Positions 1 to 9,137 are shown, counted from the stretch's first letter. The stretch is 64,000 nucleotides of DNA from Xanthomonas sp. F10 (GCF_014206815.1 NZ_JACHNP010000002.1:1236322-1300321), one strand, 5' to 3'. A program made the numbers and translations. The notes: generated by a model not told the origin, from the sequence alone.

Positions 1-1
1 C

Positions 2-1411
2 ATGTGGATCTCCACCGACCGCGGCCTGCACCGCGACCGCGACGGCCGCCTGGCGCGGGTCGGACTGGAGCAGGGCCTGCCGGTGGATGCGGTGTTCCAA
101 CTGGTTCGCGACCGCCTCGGCAATGTCTGGATCAGCAGCAACCGCGGCGTGCTGCGGACCACCGCGGCGGCACTGGACGCGGTCGCCGACGGGCGCCAGG
201 CCCGGCTGCAGGTGAGCCGCTACGACGAGATCGACGGCATGTCGAATGCACAGGGCAACGGCAGCTCCGGGCCGTCGATGATCCTGCGTCACGACGGCAC
301 GGTGTGGCTGGTAACCGCCGGCGGTGTCAGTACGGTCGATCCGCGCCGCCTGGCCCGCTTCCGCGATCGCCTGCCGCCGCCGGCGGCGATCGAGAGCGTG
401 CTGCTGGACGGCCAGCCGTTTCCCTGGCGGGGCAAATCACAGTTGCCCGGCGCCAAGCGCATCAGCGTGTCCTATGTCGGCCTGAGCTACCTGCTGCCCG
501 AGCGCATCCGCTACCGCACCAAGCTCGACGGCCTGGACAGCGGATGGGTCGACCGCGGCAACCAGCGCAGCGTGGAGTTCATCGGCCTGCCGCCGGGCGA
601 CTACACCCTGCACGTGGCCGCAGCGCATCCGGACGGCGCCTGGAGCACCCGCGAGGCCGTGTGGCACTTCAGCGTGGCGCCGCTGTGGTGGCAACGGCAC
701 AGCGTGCATGCCGCGGCCGTGGCGGTGCTGGTGCTGGCGCTGGTGCTGCTGTACCGCTACCTGATCGCGCGCTACAAGCGGCGTGCGCTGCGCCTGGAGC
801 GGCTGGTGGAGCGGCGCACCAGCGCGCTGCGCCTGCAGACCGAGCGCCTGCTGCAGGCCGACGCCGAAAAGAGCCAGTTGCTGGCGGAACTGCAGCGCCA
901 GGCCACCGCGTTCGAACGTCTGGCGCACGAGGATGCGCTGACTGCGTTGCCGAACCGGCGCCACTTCGACGAGGTGCTGGTGCACAGCATGCAGCGCGCC
1001 CAGCGCAGCGGCGCGCCGCTGTGCCTGCTGGTGATGGACATCGACCGCTTCAAGCAGATCAATGACGGCTACTCGCATGCCACCGGCGATGCGGTGCTGC
1101 GCGAAGTCGGGCAGTTGTTGCTGAGCGCCTGCCGTGCCGCCGACCTGCCGGCGCGCCTGGGCGGCGAAGAGTTCGCGGTGCTGCTCGGCGACACGCCGCT
1201 GGCCGATGCCGAGCGCTTCGCCACGCGCTTGCGCGACCTGTTCCACGCGCGCCTGCAGTGGGCGCCCGATGCACCGGCGCTGCGCGTGACCTTCAGCGGC
1301 GGCCTGGTCGCGCTGCGCGCGGACGAGACGCCGAGCCAGTGGCTGGAGCGCGCCGACGGGGCCCTGTACCGCGCCAAGGGGCTGGGGCGCGATCGGGTGT
1401 GCGTGGGCTGA
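2..1411 (+). CDS. Diguanylate cyclase with two-component-propeller/Y_Y_Y sensor region (5' end outside the window)
   Basis: This is the C-terminal 469 residues of a larger membrane sensor that makes cyclic di-GMP from GTP. In order one sees remnants of propeller-type repeats (WISTDRGL, WISSNRGV; residues 1-50), a Y_Y_Y-like beta-sandwich (about 150-225, with the typical RYRTKLDGLDSGW stretch), one membrane helix (about 233-252), a coiled linker, then a GGDEF domain from about 310 to the end. The active-site signature is GGEEF at residues 386-390, and an RxxD inhibitory site (RAAD) lies five residues before it, so product inhibition is expected. The first base triplet is not a real start: the reading frame enters from the left edge. 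The periplasmic ligand cannot be told from what is here. Confidence 0.9.
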   Translation: MWISTDRGLHRDRDGRLARVGLEQGLPVDAVFQLVRDRLGNVWISSNRGVLRTTAAALDAVADGRQARLQVSRYDEIDGMSNAQGNGSSGPSMILRHDGTVWLVTAGGVSTVDPRRLARFRDRLPPPAAIESVLLDGQPFPWRGKSQLPGAKRISVSYVGLSYLLPERIRYRTKLDGLDSGWVDRGNQRSVEFIGLPPGDYTLHVAAAHPDGAWSTREAVWHFSVAPLWWQRHSVHAAAVAVLVLALVLLYRYLIARYKRRALRLERLVERRTSALRLQTERLLQADAEKSQLLAELQRQATAFERLAHEDALTALPNRRHFDEVLVHSMQRAQRSGAPLCLLVMDIDRFKQINDGYSHATGDAVLREVGQLLLSACRAADLPARLGGEEFAVLLGDTPLADAERFATRLRDLFHARLQWAPDAPALRVTFSGGLVALRADETPSQWLERADGALYRAKGLGRDRVCVG

Positions 1412-1542
1412 GGTTGTCGTTCATTCCCGTCGCGTGCGGACACTCCGCGTCGATAGTCAGTCTGTCCGGTAGCACTAGGTGGGGCGAGCATGCCGTCCGC
1501 CGTCGCAGAGAGGCGCCGTCCTGCGGCGATGTCGCCGGGCGC

Positions 1543-1956
1543 TTACTGGATCAGACGATGGCGATAGACGAACAGGACAAGGCGATGAAACAGCGTGGCC
1601 GATCGCGTTCTGCCACCTAGCGGCAGGCACGCTGCCGACACGATGATGGCCGCCAAGGTAACCAGCAGCAGGGCAGGAAAGACGAAGACCGCCGAGAGCA
1701 TCGACCAGCCTGTCATCATGAATCCCGTCACGAACAGAAGACCTTCCGTGAACGAGAGCGAGGGGCCGGAACACTGGCGATGGCACAACAGCAGAAGCGA
1801 CAGCAACACGCCCACCGCGCCAAGCGATAGGAGCCAGGCGTTCGGATTTCGGGCGTGCCATGGCGTCATCAGCAGCAACGGAGCGGCCAGAAACATGCCG
1901 ATGAAGATGGCGAAGTAGAACATCGTGAACAGCCCGAAGCCAGAATGCTTGCTCAT
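1543..1956 (-). CDS. Hypothetical small integral membrane protein
   Basis: A 137-residue protein beginning MSKHSGFGLF is predicted, starting at the ATG complementary to 1954-1956. It has about four hydrophobic stretches (residues about 8-29, 40-58, 68-90 and 95-115), so it is probably a four-helix inner-membrane protein. No family is recognised. It is convergent with the diguanylate cyclase, 131 bp away. Its codon usage and GC are somewhat lower than those of the neighbours. A longer version starting further upstream is possible, but the added residues look unlike a natural N-terminus. Confidence 0.55.
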   Translation of the reverse strand: MSKHSGFGLFTMFYFAIFIGMFLAAPLLLMTPWHARNPNAWLLSLGAVGVLLSLLLLCHRQCSGPSLSFTEGLLFVTGFMMTGWSMLSAVFVFPALLLVTLAAIIVSAACLPLGGRTRSATLFHRLVLFVYRHRLIQ

Positions 1957-2069
1957 AGGACGACTGGATCGTTGGAGGAGACTTGGGACAGTGGAGCGCC
2001 AGAGGGCATAGTGTGAGGCCAATGCGTGTCGCCTGCTCGACCGCGAAGCCGAGTGCCTGCCTGGCCAGC

Positions 2070-2306
2070 TCAGCGCGCCCGCTGTTCGTCCCCCAACTCC
2101 AGCGCCAGTGCTGCGGCCTCACGGATGTCCGCATGCGCGGCGCACAACGACACCACCAGGCCATCACGAACGCCGGATCCGCAAAGGCCGCCCAGCTGCG
2201 TGACCCGGTAGCGGCTCCCGTCGGGCAGCGTGGGATCTTCCAGCGCCTCCCGGATCGCGGCGACGGTCTCGCTGCGGTCGCAGGCATGAAACACGTCCTC
2301 GACCAA
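2070..2306 (-). CDS. Hypothetical 78-residue protein downstream of phosphatase-like gene
   Basis: A short soluble, acidic-to-neutral protein of 78 residues with a natural-looking composition (VEDVFHACDRSETVAAIREA). It begins 10 bp after the stop of the tyrosine-phosphatase-like gene and on the same strand, suggesting a two-gene unit. The only start available in frame after the upstream stop is a TTG at 2306; no ATG or GTG fits. I do not recognise the family. The REAxxDPxLPDGSRY pattern could be helical followed by a strand, but no function follows from it. Confidence 0.5.
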   Translation of the reverse strand: MVEDVFHACDRSETVAAIREALEDPTLPDGSRYRVTQLGGLCGSGVRDGLVVSLCAAHADIREAAALALELGDEQRAR

Positions 2307-2316
2307 CGGAAAGGTG

Positions 2317-2649
2317 TCAGCGCACGGCCAGGTGCCGCGACACCTTCGCGGTCAGCACCTGCACTAGCGCCGGATCCATGTAGCCGTAGTCGTCGGGGAT
2401 GTCGAGGCAGACGATGCGTGCGCGGCCGAGGTGGCGCTTGAACCGACGCGACAGCTTGGCGCGATGCGCCGGTTCCATGACGAAGACGATGTCCGCCCAC
2501 TCCAGCAATTCCGGGGTGACCGGGGTATCCGCGTCGTGGTCGACGCCGGCCGAGGCGGTTTCCACGCCGGGCCAGGTGGCGAACACCTGCTCGGCGGTAG
2601 GGCTGCGCAGCCGGTTGCGGCTGCACACGAACAGCAGGTGGCGGCTCAT
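2317..2649 (-). CDS. Low-molecular-weight protein-tyrosine-phosphatase-like protein
   Basis: A 110-residue protein that keeps the phosphatase P-loop near its N-terminus: FVCSRNRLRSPTAEQVF contains the C-x5-R-S signature (Cys at residue 9, Arg at 15). A late Asp-Pro (YGYMDP, about residues 91-96) matches the general-acid position of the LMW-PTP family. At 110 residues it is clearly shorter than classical LMW-PTPs (about 150), and the P-loop lacks the usual second cysteine (CxxNxCRS), so it belongs to the short, divergent branch often found as stand-alone genes. It probably dephosphorylates a small acidic or phosphotyrosine substrate in the cytoplasm. It is followed by a small gene of unknown role on the same strand. 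Confidence 0.75.
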   Translation of the reverse strand: MSRHLLFVCSRNRLRSPTAEQVFATWPGVETASAGVDHDADTPVTPELLEWADIVFVMEPAHRAKLSRRFKRHLGRARIVCLDIPDDYGYMDPALVQVLTAKVSRHLAVR

Positions 2650-2757
2650 GCGATCCGCTGCCAGCCTGCGCGCGCCGCTAGCACTGGGCGGTCGGCCGTC
2701 GTGCCGCCGGGCCGACGCGACGGCGTCGCGCGCGTGCCGTGCAATGCGCGCCGCAGC

Positions 2758-3411
2758 TCAAGGCGCCGCGCCCACCGGCGGCGCCGGCCAGGCGTTGGCG
2801 ATCTTGCAGAACAGGCGCGCGGTCTGCTCGGTGTCGTAGACCGCGCTGTGCGCGTCGGCGGCGTTCCAGTCGAAGCCGGCGGCCTGCACCGCGCGCGCCA
2901 GCACGGTCTGGCCGTAGGCGATGCCGGCTAGGGTGACGGTGTCGAACACGCTGAAGGGGTGGAACGGATTGCGCTTGTGGCCGCAGCGGGCGACCGTGGC
3001 GTTGAGGAAGTTGAGGTCGAAATGGGCGTTGTGGCCGACCAGGATGGCGCGCTGGCACCCGTACTTCTTCACCGCCGCACGCACCGGCGCGAACACGTGG
3101 TCCAGCGCCTCGCGCTCGGGCTTGGCGAAGCGGAACGGGTGGTCCAGGACGATGCCGGTGACCTCCAGCGACTTCGGATCGATCAGGGTGCCGGGCGCCG
3201 GCACCACGTGCGCGCTGGCGGTGACCCCGGGATAGAGCTGGCCGAAATCGTCCATCTCGATCGGCACCACCGCGATCTCCAGCAGCGCATGCTTGTTCCA
3301 GTCGAAACCGCCGGTTTCCACGTCCACCACCACCGGCAGGTAGCCGCGGAAACGCCGCGACATCGGGGTGATGACCAGGGGCTGGGAGGGGCTGTCGACC
3401 GAATCGTTCAT
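2758..3411 (-). CDS. rnt: Ribonuclease T (3'-5' exoribonuclease)
   Basis: 217 residues, the usual length of RNase T. It trims the 3' ends of tRNA and other stable RNAs and takes part in end turnover of the CCA tail. DEDDh exonuclease motifs are visible: [11 protein letters not shown] (Exo I, Asp and Glu), [14 protein letters not shown] (Exo II, around residue 122) and [14 protein letters not shown] (Exo III, His and Asp, around residue 187). The start at 3411 gives [11 protein letters not shown] before the conserved [14 protein letters not shown] core. It lies 41 bp downstream of hvfC on the same strand and may be co-transcribed with it, though no functional link is known. Confidence 0.95.
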   Translation of the reverse strand: MNDSVDSPSQPLVITPMSRRFRGYLPVVVDVETGGFDWNKHALLEIAVVPIEMDDFGQLYPGVTASAHVVPAPGTLIDPKSLEVTGIVLDHPFRFAKPEREALDHVFAPVRAAVKKYGCQRAILVGHNAHFDLNFLNATVARCGHKRNPFHPFSVFDTVTLAGIAYGQTVLARAVQAAGFDWNAADAHSAVYDTEQTARLFCKIANAWPAPPVGAAP

Positions 3412-3452
3412 TCGCCAAGGTTAGCAGAGCGCGGCCGTCGGCCGCCGCGGCG

Positions 3453-4199
3453 TCACCCCGGCAGACGCGTGCCGAGCACGCTGCCTTGCGCGTGCAGCCG
3501 CTGCAGCAGGGCCGCACCCTCGTGCAGCAGGGCGTCCGGCGCAAGGCCGTGCGCGGCGGCCAGGTCCAGCAGCAGCGCTCGTCCGCTGCGCGCGCCGGGC
3601 TGCAGCGCCGCCAGCACGGCATAGGCCAGCGGCGCCAGTTCGGCGAAGCGCACCTGACCGTCGGCCTCGCGCCGCGCCAGCAGGCAGGTCGGCTGCGCTG
3701 GCGCCGTGTCCGGCTGCCAGGCCGGGCCGATGCGCTGTACCGGCCAGCGGTAGCGCAGCAGGCGCAGCCACGGCGACAGCAGCGGGATGCCGTCGAGCAG
3801 GTCGCCGTGCGGATCGTGCGGCGGCAGCGCCGCGTCGTCGATCTGCACCTGCAGTTCCACGGTTTCGTAGTGCGCCAGTTCGGCCAGCCACGGCCGCTGC
3901 GGATCGGGCGCGCGCTGCTGCAGGAACGCCACCAGTTCCTCGCCCAGGCGCGGGAACAGCGGCGTACGGGCGCGGTGCTCGGCGCAGAACGCGCGCAGCA
4001 GCGCCGCCCAGTCGGTGTCGCCGAGGGTGGCGCGCAGCACCGGGAACTGGCCGCCCAGCAACTGCGCCAGGTTGTCGAAGAACAGGGCGCGGTACACCGC
4101 CAGGCGCTGCGGCGGGATGTCGGCCGGCGGCGGGTGCCGCTGCGGATCGCGCAGATGCCGGGTGAGCGCGAACTGCTGGGCGCGCAGGGTCTCGCTCAT
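3453..4199 (-). CDS. hvfC: HvfC-type RiPP maturation partner (DUF2063)
   Basis: 248 residues starting [18 protein letters not shown]. The N-terminal 95 or so residues are a typical DUF2063 helical domain ([22 protein letters not shown]-type segment), followed by a less conserved C-terminal region. DUF2063/HvfC proteins accompany DUF692 (MNIO) enzymes and are thought to bind the precursor peptide and help the maturase act on it. Its ATG overlaps the stop of hvfB in an ATGA arrangement (4199/4196), which is strong evidence for translational coupling within an hvfA-hvfB-hvfC operon. Partner function is from family knowledge; nothing in the sequence shows catalysis. Confidence 0.88.
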   Translation of the reverse strand: MSETLRAQQFALTRHLRDPQRHPPPADIPPQRLAVYRALFFDNLAQLLGGQFPVLRATLGDTDWAALLRAFCAEHRARTPLFPRLGEELVAFLQQRAPDPQRPWLAELAHYETVELQVQIDDAALPPHDPHGDLLDGIPLLSPWLRLLRYRWPVQRIGPAWQPDTAPAQPTCLLARREADGQVRFAELAPLAYAVLAALQPGARSGRALLLDLAAAHGLAPDALLHEGAALLQRLHAQGSVLGTRLPG

Positions 4200-5041
4200 G
4201 CGCCGCGCGACTGCGCCTGCACGGCGCGGATGTGCTGCACTTCGTCGAGCAGCGCGTGCAGCGGCGGGAACTGGCCGTCGCGCTCGAGCACGGTGGGGCG
4301 CACGCCGTGCAGGCGGTAGGCGGCGCCAAGCAACTCCCAGACCGGGTCGGCTACCGGCGCGGCGTGGGTATCGATCTTCAGCCCGCTGGCGGCGTCGTCG
4401 CGGTGACCGGCGACGTGGTACGAGGCGATGCGCGCGCTGGGCATCGCGGCGAGGAAGGCCAGCGCGTCGTCGCCGTGGTTGCTGGCGTTGACGTGCACGT
4501 TGTTGATGTCCAGCAGCAGATCGCAGTCGGCCTCGTCCAGCACCGCGGCCACGAACGCGGCTTCGCTCATGGCCTGGCCCGGCGCGGCGTAGTAGGAGAC
4601 GTTTTCCACCGCGATGCGTCGGCCCAGCGCGTCCTGCACCTGGGCGATGCGTGCACCGACGTGGCGCACCGCCTCGTCGGTGAACGGCAGCGGCAGCAGC
4701 TCGTAGAGCTGGCCGTCGTCGGCGCTGTAGCTGAGATGCTCGCTGTACAGCGCGACCCGGTGCCGGTCGAGGAAGTCCCGGGTCTGCTGCAGCAAGGTGG
4801 TGTCCAGCGCGGCCACGCCACCCAGCGACAGCGACAGGCCGTGGCAACTGAGCGGATGGCGCGCGCTCAGCGTCTGCAGCAGTTCCCCGGGACGGCCGCC
4901 GACGCCGATCCAGTTGTCCGGCGCGCATTCGAGGAAATCGAACGCATCCGCTGGCGCCTGCAGCAGGTCCTGGAGCAGGCCGCGGCGCAGCCCGAGGCCG
5001 GCACTGGACGCGACCAGCGGCCTTGGTTCAGAGGCTGCCAC
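4196..5041 (-). CDS. hvfB: HvfB-type MNIO maturase (DUF692), multinuclear iron RiPP oxygenase
   Basis: A DUF692/MNIO enzyme of 281 residues if translation starts at the GTG at 5041, which sits just inside the hvfA 3' end (14-bp overlap). The open frame runs much further upstream but that part is Arg/Pro-rich shadow of hvfA. Metal ligands expected for the TIM-barrel tri-iron site are present: His67 ([10 protein letters not shown]), Glu101-His102 (YSEHLSYS), Glu146-Asn147 (AVENVSYY), Asp178/Asn181/His183 ([11 protein letters not shown]), His209 and His213 (YHVAGH), Asp224/His226 and Glu253. MNIO enzymes convert cysteines of a RiPP precursor to oxazolone/thioamide or related rings. The adjacent hvfA with EGKCG motifs is the evident substrate, and HvfC the partner. 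Confidence 0.92.
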   Translation of the reverse strand: MAASEPRPLVASSAGLGLRRGLLQDLLQAPADAFDFLECAPDNWIGVGGRPGELLQTLSARHPLSCHGLSLSLGGVAALDTTLLQQTRDFLDRHRVALYSEHLSYSADDGQLYELLPLPFTDEAVRHVGARIAQVQDALGRRIAVENVSYYAAPGQAMSEAAFVAAVLDEADCDLLLDINNVHVNASNHGDDALAFLAAMPSARIASYHVAGHRDDAASGLKIDTHAAPVADPVWELLGAAYRLHGVRPTVLERDGQFPPLHALLDEVQHIRAVQAQSRGA

Positions 5042-5429
5042 CGCACTTGCCCTCGCCGCACTTGCCTTCGGCCATGGCCTTGTCGTCGTGCTTGGCCTGC
5101 GGCGTGGCCGCGGCAGCGGCCGCCGCGGGCTTGGCCGGTGTCGCCGCTGACGTGTGTGCGCCGCAACTGCCGTCGCCGGCCTTTGCGCCGCAGCCGCCCT
5201 CGCTGGCCTTGGCCGGATCGGCGGCCTGCCCGGCTTGCGCCGCCGGTGCGGGTGTCGGCGTTGCCGGTGCAACCGCCTCGGTGCGTTGCGGCGGAGTGAC
5301 GGCGGCCTGTGCGCCCAGCGCATAGCCCTGGGCGAGGTCGGTCATGGCCAGGGCGGAGGCGGACAGGCCGATGCCGCCGAGCAGGACCGCGCCGGCGAGG
5401 GCAGGGGACGGACGGGACGAAGTGGACAT
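5028..5429 (-). CDS. hvfA: HvfA-type RiPP metallophore precursor (copper-binding, EGKCG motifs)
   Basis: 133-residue exported precursor. It starts at the ATG complementary to 5427-5429 behind a good AGGAG ribosome site. Residues 1-28 look like a signal peptide ending ASALAM, followed by the DLAQGYALG stretch typical of the HvfA/DUF2282 group, a long Ala/Pro-rich linker, and four cysteines: Cys80 (EGGCG), Cys89 (DGSCG), Cys124 and Cys129 (EGKCG twice in tandem just before the C-terminus GSL). EGKCG cysteines are the sites modified by the MNIO enzyme in related systems, giving a copper-chelating product that acts in the periplasm. The first two motifs are degenerate. Overlap with hvfB and then hvfC shows a compact operon; no DoxX-type hvfD gene is adjacent. 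Confidence 0.9.
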   Translation of the reverse strand: MSTSSRPSPALAGAVLLGGIGLSASALAMTDLAQGYALGAQAAVTPPQRTEAVAPATPTPAPAAQAGQAADPAKASEGGCGAKAGDGSCGAHTSAATPAKPAAAAAAATPQAKHDDKAMAEGKCGEGKCGGSL

Positions 5430-5529
5430 GCGCAGGCTCCTGGCGATAGATGGGCGCCGGCCGTGGTGGCCGGAGTGCGCCAAGCCTACTCGTTGCCGCG
5501 CGGCGCTGCATGCGGCGGTGCGTGGCGAC

Positions 5530-5556
5530 AAAAAAGGCTCCGTTGCGCACGGAGCC
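5530..5556 (-). terminator. Intrinsic terminator after phoU
   Basis: On the minus strand a 7-bp stem (CGGCTCC-type arms at 5550-5556 and 5536-5542, loop of 7) is followed by six T residues (the A run 5530-5535 on the plus strand). It lies about 50 bp beyond the phoU stop, so it is the likely end of the pst-phoU transcript and insulates the hvfA operon. Confidence 0.85.
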
Positions 5557-5606
5557 CAGGGAGACCACGACGGCGGAACGGCGTATCGCCGTCCGCTCGG
5601 TAGGGG

Positions 5607-6317
5607 TCAGATGCCGCTGGTGGAACTGGTCTCGTCGCGCTTGTCGCGCGGCGGCAGCGGCTGGTCGCCGTGCACCAGGAACCACACGTTCTCGGCGATG
5701 TTGGTGGCGTGGTCGCCGATCCGCTCCAGGTTCTTGGCCATGAACAGCAGATGCGTGCATGGGGTGATGTTGCGCGGGTCTTCCATCATGTAGGTCAGCA
5801 GCTCGCGGAACAGCGCGGTGTACTGCGCATCCAGCTGCGCGTCGCCCTGGCGCACCAGCAGGGCGGCGTCGGCGTCGTTGTGCTGGTAGGCGGCCAGCGC
5901 CGCGCGCACCTGTTCGGCGGCGAGCTTGCCGAGCTGGCGCAGGCCCAGGGTCTGCGGCATCGGCGGCGACATGTTCAGCGCGATCGAGCGCTTGGCCACG
6001 TTGGCGGCGTAGTCGCCGATGCGCTCGACGTCGGCGGGAATGCGCAGGCCGGCCAGGATCTCGCGCAGGTCGCGCGCCATCGGCCCGCGCAGCGCCAGGC
6101 GCATCACGTCGTGGCTGATGGAATGCTCGAGTGCGTCGATCGCTTCGTCGTTGACGACGATGCGCAGCGCGGCGTTGTCGTCGCGGCGTTCGACCACGTC
6201 CAGCGCCGCTTCCAACTGCGCCACCGCGGTTTCGCCCATGCGCACGATCTCGGCGGCGAGGCGATGCTGTTCTTCGTCGTAGCTCTTCACGATGTGCTCG
6301 TTGGGCTGAGTGTTCAT
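5607..6317 (-). CDS. phoU: Phosphate-specific transport system accessory protein PhoU
   Basis: 236 residues, full length for PhoU, starting MNTQPNEHIVKSYDEEQHRL. Two repeated three-helix PhoU units are visible, each with the metal-binding E/DxxxD pattern (VERRDDNAALRIVVNDEAID and VRQGDAQLDAQY regions; IGDYAANVAKR and IGDHATNIAENV are the classic signatures). It represses Pho signalling when phosphate is plentiful by linking the PstB transporter to the PhoR kinase at the membrane. It is the last gene of the pst operon, 130 bp after pstB, and is followed by an intrinsic terminator. No phoB or phoR is in the window. Confidence 0.97.
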   Translation of the reverse strand: MNTQPNEHIVKSYDEEQHRLAAEIVRMGETAVAQLEAALDVVERRDDNAALRIVVNDEAIDALEHSISHDVMRLALRGPMARDLREILAGLRIPADVERIGDYAANVAKRSIALNMSPPMPQTLGLRQLGKLAAEQVRAALAAYQHNDADAALLVRQGDAQLDAQYTALFRELLTYMMEDPRNITPCTHLLFMAKNLERIGDHATNIAENVWFLVHGDQPLPPRDKRDETSSTSGI

Positions 6318-6447
6318 GTCGTAGGTCCAATAAGTGCGTTGGTGTCGCCGCGGCCATGCCTGGCATTGTGGTGCTGGTGTCGCCGGGCGCCCGCCCGGAG
6401 GGCGGCGGGCGCGGCCGCTGCGACCAGGCAGCGGCAGCCGCAGCGGC

Positions 6448-7287
6448 TCAGCCGAAACGGCCGGTGATGTAGTCTTCGGTCTGCTGCTTGTTCGGCTGCG
6501 AGAAGATGATTTCGGTGCGGTCGTGCTCGATCAGGTCGCCCAGGTACATGAAGGCGGTGTAGTCGGACACGCGCGCGGCCTGCTGCATGTTGTGGGTGAC
6601 GATGACGATGGTGTAGTCGGTCTTCAGCTCTTCCACCAGCTGCTCGATGCGGCTGGTCGAGATCGGATCCAGCGCCGAGGTCGGCTCGTCGAGCAGCAGC
6701 ACGTCCGGGCGCAGCGCCACCGCGCGGGCGATGCACAGGCGCTGCTGCTGGCCGCCGGACAGGCCCAGCGCGCTCTGCCCGAGCTTGTCCTTGACCTCGT
6801 CCCACAACGCGCCCTGGCGCAGGGCCTGCTCGACGCGGTCGGCCATGTCGGCCTTGGACAGCTTCTCGTGGTGGCGGATGCCGTAGGCGACGTTCTCGAA
6901 GATGGTCATCGGAAACGGCACCGGCTTCTGGAACACCATGCCGACCTTGCTGCGCAGGCGGTTCATCGGGTACTTCGGCGAGAGGATGTTCTCACCGTCC
7001 AGCAGCACCTCGCCGCGCGCTTCCAGCTTCGGGTACAGCGCATAGATGCGGTTGAAGATGCGCAGCAGGGTGGACTTGCCGCAGCCGGACGGTCCGATCA
7101 GCGCGGTGACGCGCTTCTCCGGCACTTCCAGGTTGATGCCCTTCAGCGCGTGGTACTTGTCGTAGTAGAAGTCCAGGCCGCGCGCGGCGATCTTGACCGG
7201 CGACGGCGCCAGCGCGGTGTGCCCGTTGGGCATGGCGATGCGGTGCATCGGGGCGGCGTTGTGGTGATCGTTCATGGCCGGGTCCAT
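6448..7287 (-). CDS. pstB: Phosphate ABC transporter ATP-binding protein PstB
   Basis: 279 residues. Walker A is [12 protein letters not shown] (around residue 63), the signature motif LSGGQQQRL (around 171) and Walker [14 protein letters not shown] (around 191) with the H-loop in VTHNMQQA; all match PstB closely. It energises high-affinity inorganic phosphate uptake through PstC and PstA. The first ATG at 7287 lies 7 bp after the pstA stop; a second in-frame ATG at 7275 (MNDHHNAAP) is an alternative start, and residues 1-30 are poorly conserved in the family, so the choice cannot be settled here. Confidence 0.97.
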   Translation of the reverse strand: MDPAMNDHHNAAPMHRIAMPNGHTALAPSPVKIAARGLDFYYDKYHALKGINLEVPEKRVTALIGPSGCGKSTLLRIFNRIYALYPKLEARGEVLLDGENILSPKYPMNRLRSKVGMVFQKPVPFPMTIFENVAYGIRHHEKLSKADMADRVEQALRQGALWDEVKDKLGQSALGLSGGQQQRLCIARAVALRPDVLLLDEPTSALDPISTSRIEQLVEELKTDYTIVIVTHNMQQAARVSDYTAFMYLGDLIEHDRTEIIFSQPNKQQTEDYITGRFG

Positions 7288-7294
7288 AGGGGTA

Positions 7295-8161
7295 TCAATC
7301 GTTGGAGATCTTGTTGCGCACCAGCAGGGCGCGCGCGCCGAGGCTGACCAGCAGGACGAACACGGTGAGCACCAGCGCGCCGGACCAGGCCAGCAGCTGC
7401 CAGCTCGGGTAGGGGCTGCCGGCGAAGGAGTTCATCACCACCGGCACGCTGGCCATCGGCTGGAAGATGTTGTTGTTCCAGTACTGGTTGCCGAAGGCGG
7501 TGAACAGCAGCGGCGCGGTCTCGCCGCTGATGCGCGCCAGCGCCAGCATCACGCCGGTGACGATGCCGGCCGAGGCGCTGCGGTACAGCACCTGCATGGT
7601 CACCTTCCACTGCGGGATGCCCAGCGACAGCGCCGCCTCGCGCATCTGCGCCGGTACCAGCCGCAGCATTTCGTCGGTGGTGCGCACCACCACCGGCAGC
7701 ACGATGAAGGCCAGCGACAGCGCGCCGGCCAGCGCCGAGAAGCGGCCGCCGGTCTGCATCACGTACAGGGTGTAGACGAACAGGCCGAGCACGATCGACG
7801 GCGCCGACAGCAGGATGTCGTTGACGAAGCGCACCACCTGGCCGGTCTTGCGCGCGTTGCCGTATTCGGCCAGCCAGGTGCCGGCGGCCACGCCGAGCGG
7901 GGTGCCGATCAGCAGCGCCAGGCCGCACATCACCGCGCTGCCGAAGAACGCGTTGGCCAGGCCGCCTTCCTCGCCGGGCGGCGGGGTCATGCGGGTGAAT
8001 AGGTCCACGTTGATGCCGGAGATGCCCTTGGCCACCAGGGTCCACAGGATCCAGGCCAGGAACACCAGCCCGAACAGTGCGGTCAGGCAGGACAGGGTGA
8101 GCGCCACGGCGTTGACCACGCGGCGGCGGTTGTACAGGCGGTGGGCGACGTCGGCGGCCAT
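7295..8161 (-). CDS. pstA: Phosphate ABC transporter permease PstA
   Basis: 288 residues with about six transmembrane helices (first at about 18-40, [22 protein letters not shown]). The inner-membrane permease signature with EAA loop is seen in [30 protein letters not shown] (in part; about residues 180-205). It forms the membrane channel for phosphate together with PstC. The start ATG follows the pstC stop by a single base, indicating tight coupling in the operon. Length and motif spacing agree with PstA rather than PstC. Confidence 0.96.
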   Translation of the reverse strand: MAADVAHRLYNRRRVVNAVALTLSCLTALFGLVFLAWILWTLVAKGISGINVDLFTRMTPPPGEEGGLANAFFGSAVMCGLALLIGTPLGVAAGTWLAEYGNARKTGQVVRFVNDILLSAPSIVLGLFVYTLYVMQTGGRFSALAGALSLAFIVLPVVVRTTDEMLRLVPAQMREAALSLGIPQWKVTMQVLYRSASAGIVTGVMLALARISGETAPLLFTAFGNQYWNNNIFQPMASVPVVMNSFAGSPYPSWQLLAWSGALVLTVFVLLVSLGARALLVRNKISND

Positions 8162-8162
8162 C

Positions 8163-9137
8163 TCAGTTGCCCTCCTTGCGCGACAGTTGCGCCAGCATCA
8201 GGCGGGCGATCGCCAGCACGATGAAGGTCACGATGAACAGCACGAAGCCCAGCAGCAGCAGCGCCGAGCGGTAGGTCTCGGTGGCTTCGCCGAAGTCGTT
8301 GGCGATCAGCGCGGCGATGGTGGTGCCCGGTTCCAGCAGCGAGGGCGACAGCCGCACCGTGTTGCCGACCACGAAGGCCACCGCCATGGTTTCGCCGAGC
8401 GCGCGGCCCAGGCCCAGGAAGATGCCGCCGATCACCGCCGAGCGGGTGTAGGGCAGCACGATGTCCCAGCTCACTTCCCAGCGCGTGGAGCCCAGCGCGT
8501 AGGCCGACTCCTTGAGCCGGGTCGGCACGGTCAGGAACACTTCGCGCATCACCGAGGAGATGAACGGGATCACCATGATCGCCAGCACGAAGCCGGCGGT
8601 CAGCAGGCCGATGCCCAGCGGCGGGCCCTGGAATATCGGGCCGATCAGCGGCAACGTGCCGAGGTGGTCGTTGAGCCAGGGGGTGACGTACTCGGTCATC
8701 ATCGGCACCAGCACGAACAGGCCCCACATGCCGTAGATGATCGAGGGGATGCCGGCCAGCAGTTCGATCGCGGTGCCGACCGGGCCGCGCAGCCAGCGCG
8801 GCGCCACTTCGGTCAGGAAGAAGGCGATGCCGAAGCTCACCGGCACCGCGATCAGCATCGCGATCAGCGCGGTCACCAGGGTGCCGTAGATCGGCGCCAG
8901 CGCGCCGTACTTGTTCTCGACCGGGTTCCACTCGCTGGAGTAGAAAAAGCTCAGCCCCTGCAGTTGCAGGGCATGGCGGCCGCCCCACAGCATCGACAGC
9001 GCAGCGCTGCCCAGGGCGACGAGCACGAACACGACGGTGGCGGTGAGGATCCAGCGGAACACGCGGTCGGCGCGGGCGTCACGCAGGTCGCGTCCGCGGG
9101 GCGCCGACATCGCTTCGGGAAGGACAGTGCTGTTCAT
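8163..9137 (-). CDS. pstC: Phosphate ABC transporter permease PstC
   Basis: 324 residues from the ATG at 9137 (MNSTVLPEAMSAPRG). The open frame extends further upstream but that part lacks membrane character. The first membrane helix begins at about residue 29 (WILTATVVFVLVALGSAAL), with five more following, and the permease EAA loop reads LKESAYALGSTRWEVSWDI. A periplasmic insertion between the first two helices (HALQLQGLSFFYSSEWNP) is typical of PstC. It pairs with PstA in the inner membrane. About 213 bp separate it from pstS upstream; that gap holds GC-rich sequence with one inverted repeat but no clear terminator, so pstC is probably still in the pst operon. Confidence 0.96.
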   Translation of the reverse strand: MNSTVLPEAMSAPRGRDLRDARADRVFRWILTATVVFVLVALGSAALSMLWGGRHALQLQGLSFFYSSEWNPVENKYGALAPIYGTLVTALIAMLIAVPVSFGIAFFLTEVAPRWLRGPVGTAIELLAGIPSIIYGMWGLFVLVPMMTEYVTPWLNDHLGTLPLIGPIFQGPPLGIGLLTAGFVLAIMVIPFISSVMREVFLTVPTRLKESAYALGSTRWEVSWDIVLPYTRSAVIGGIFLGLGRALGETMAVAFVVGNTVRLSPSLLEPGTTIAALIANDFGEATETYRSALLLLGFVLFIVTFIVLAIARLMLAQLSRKEGN

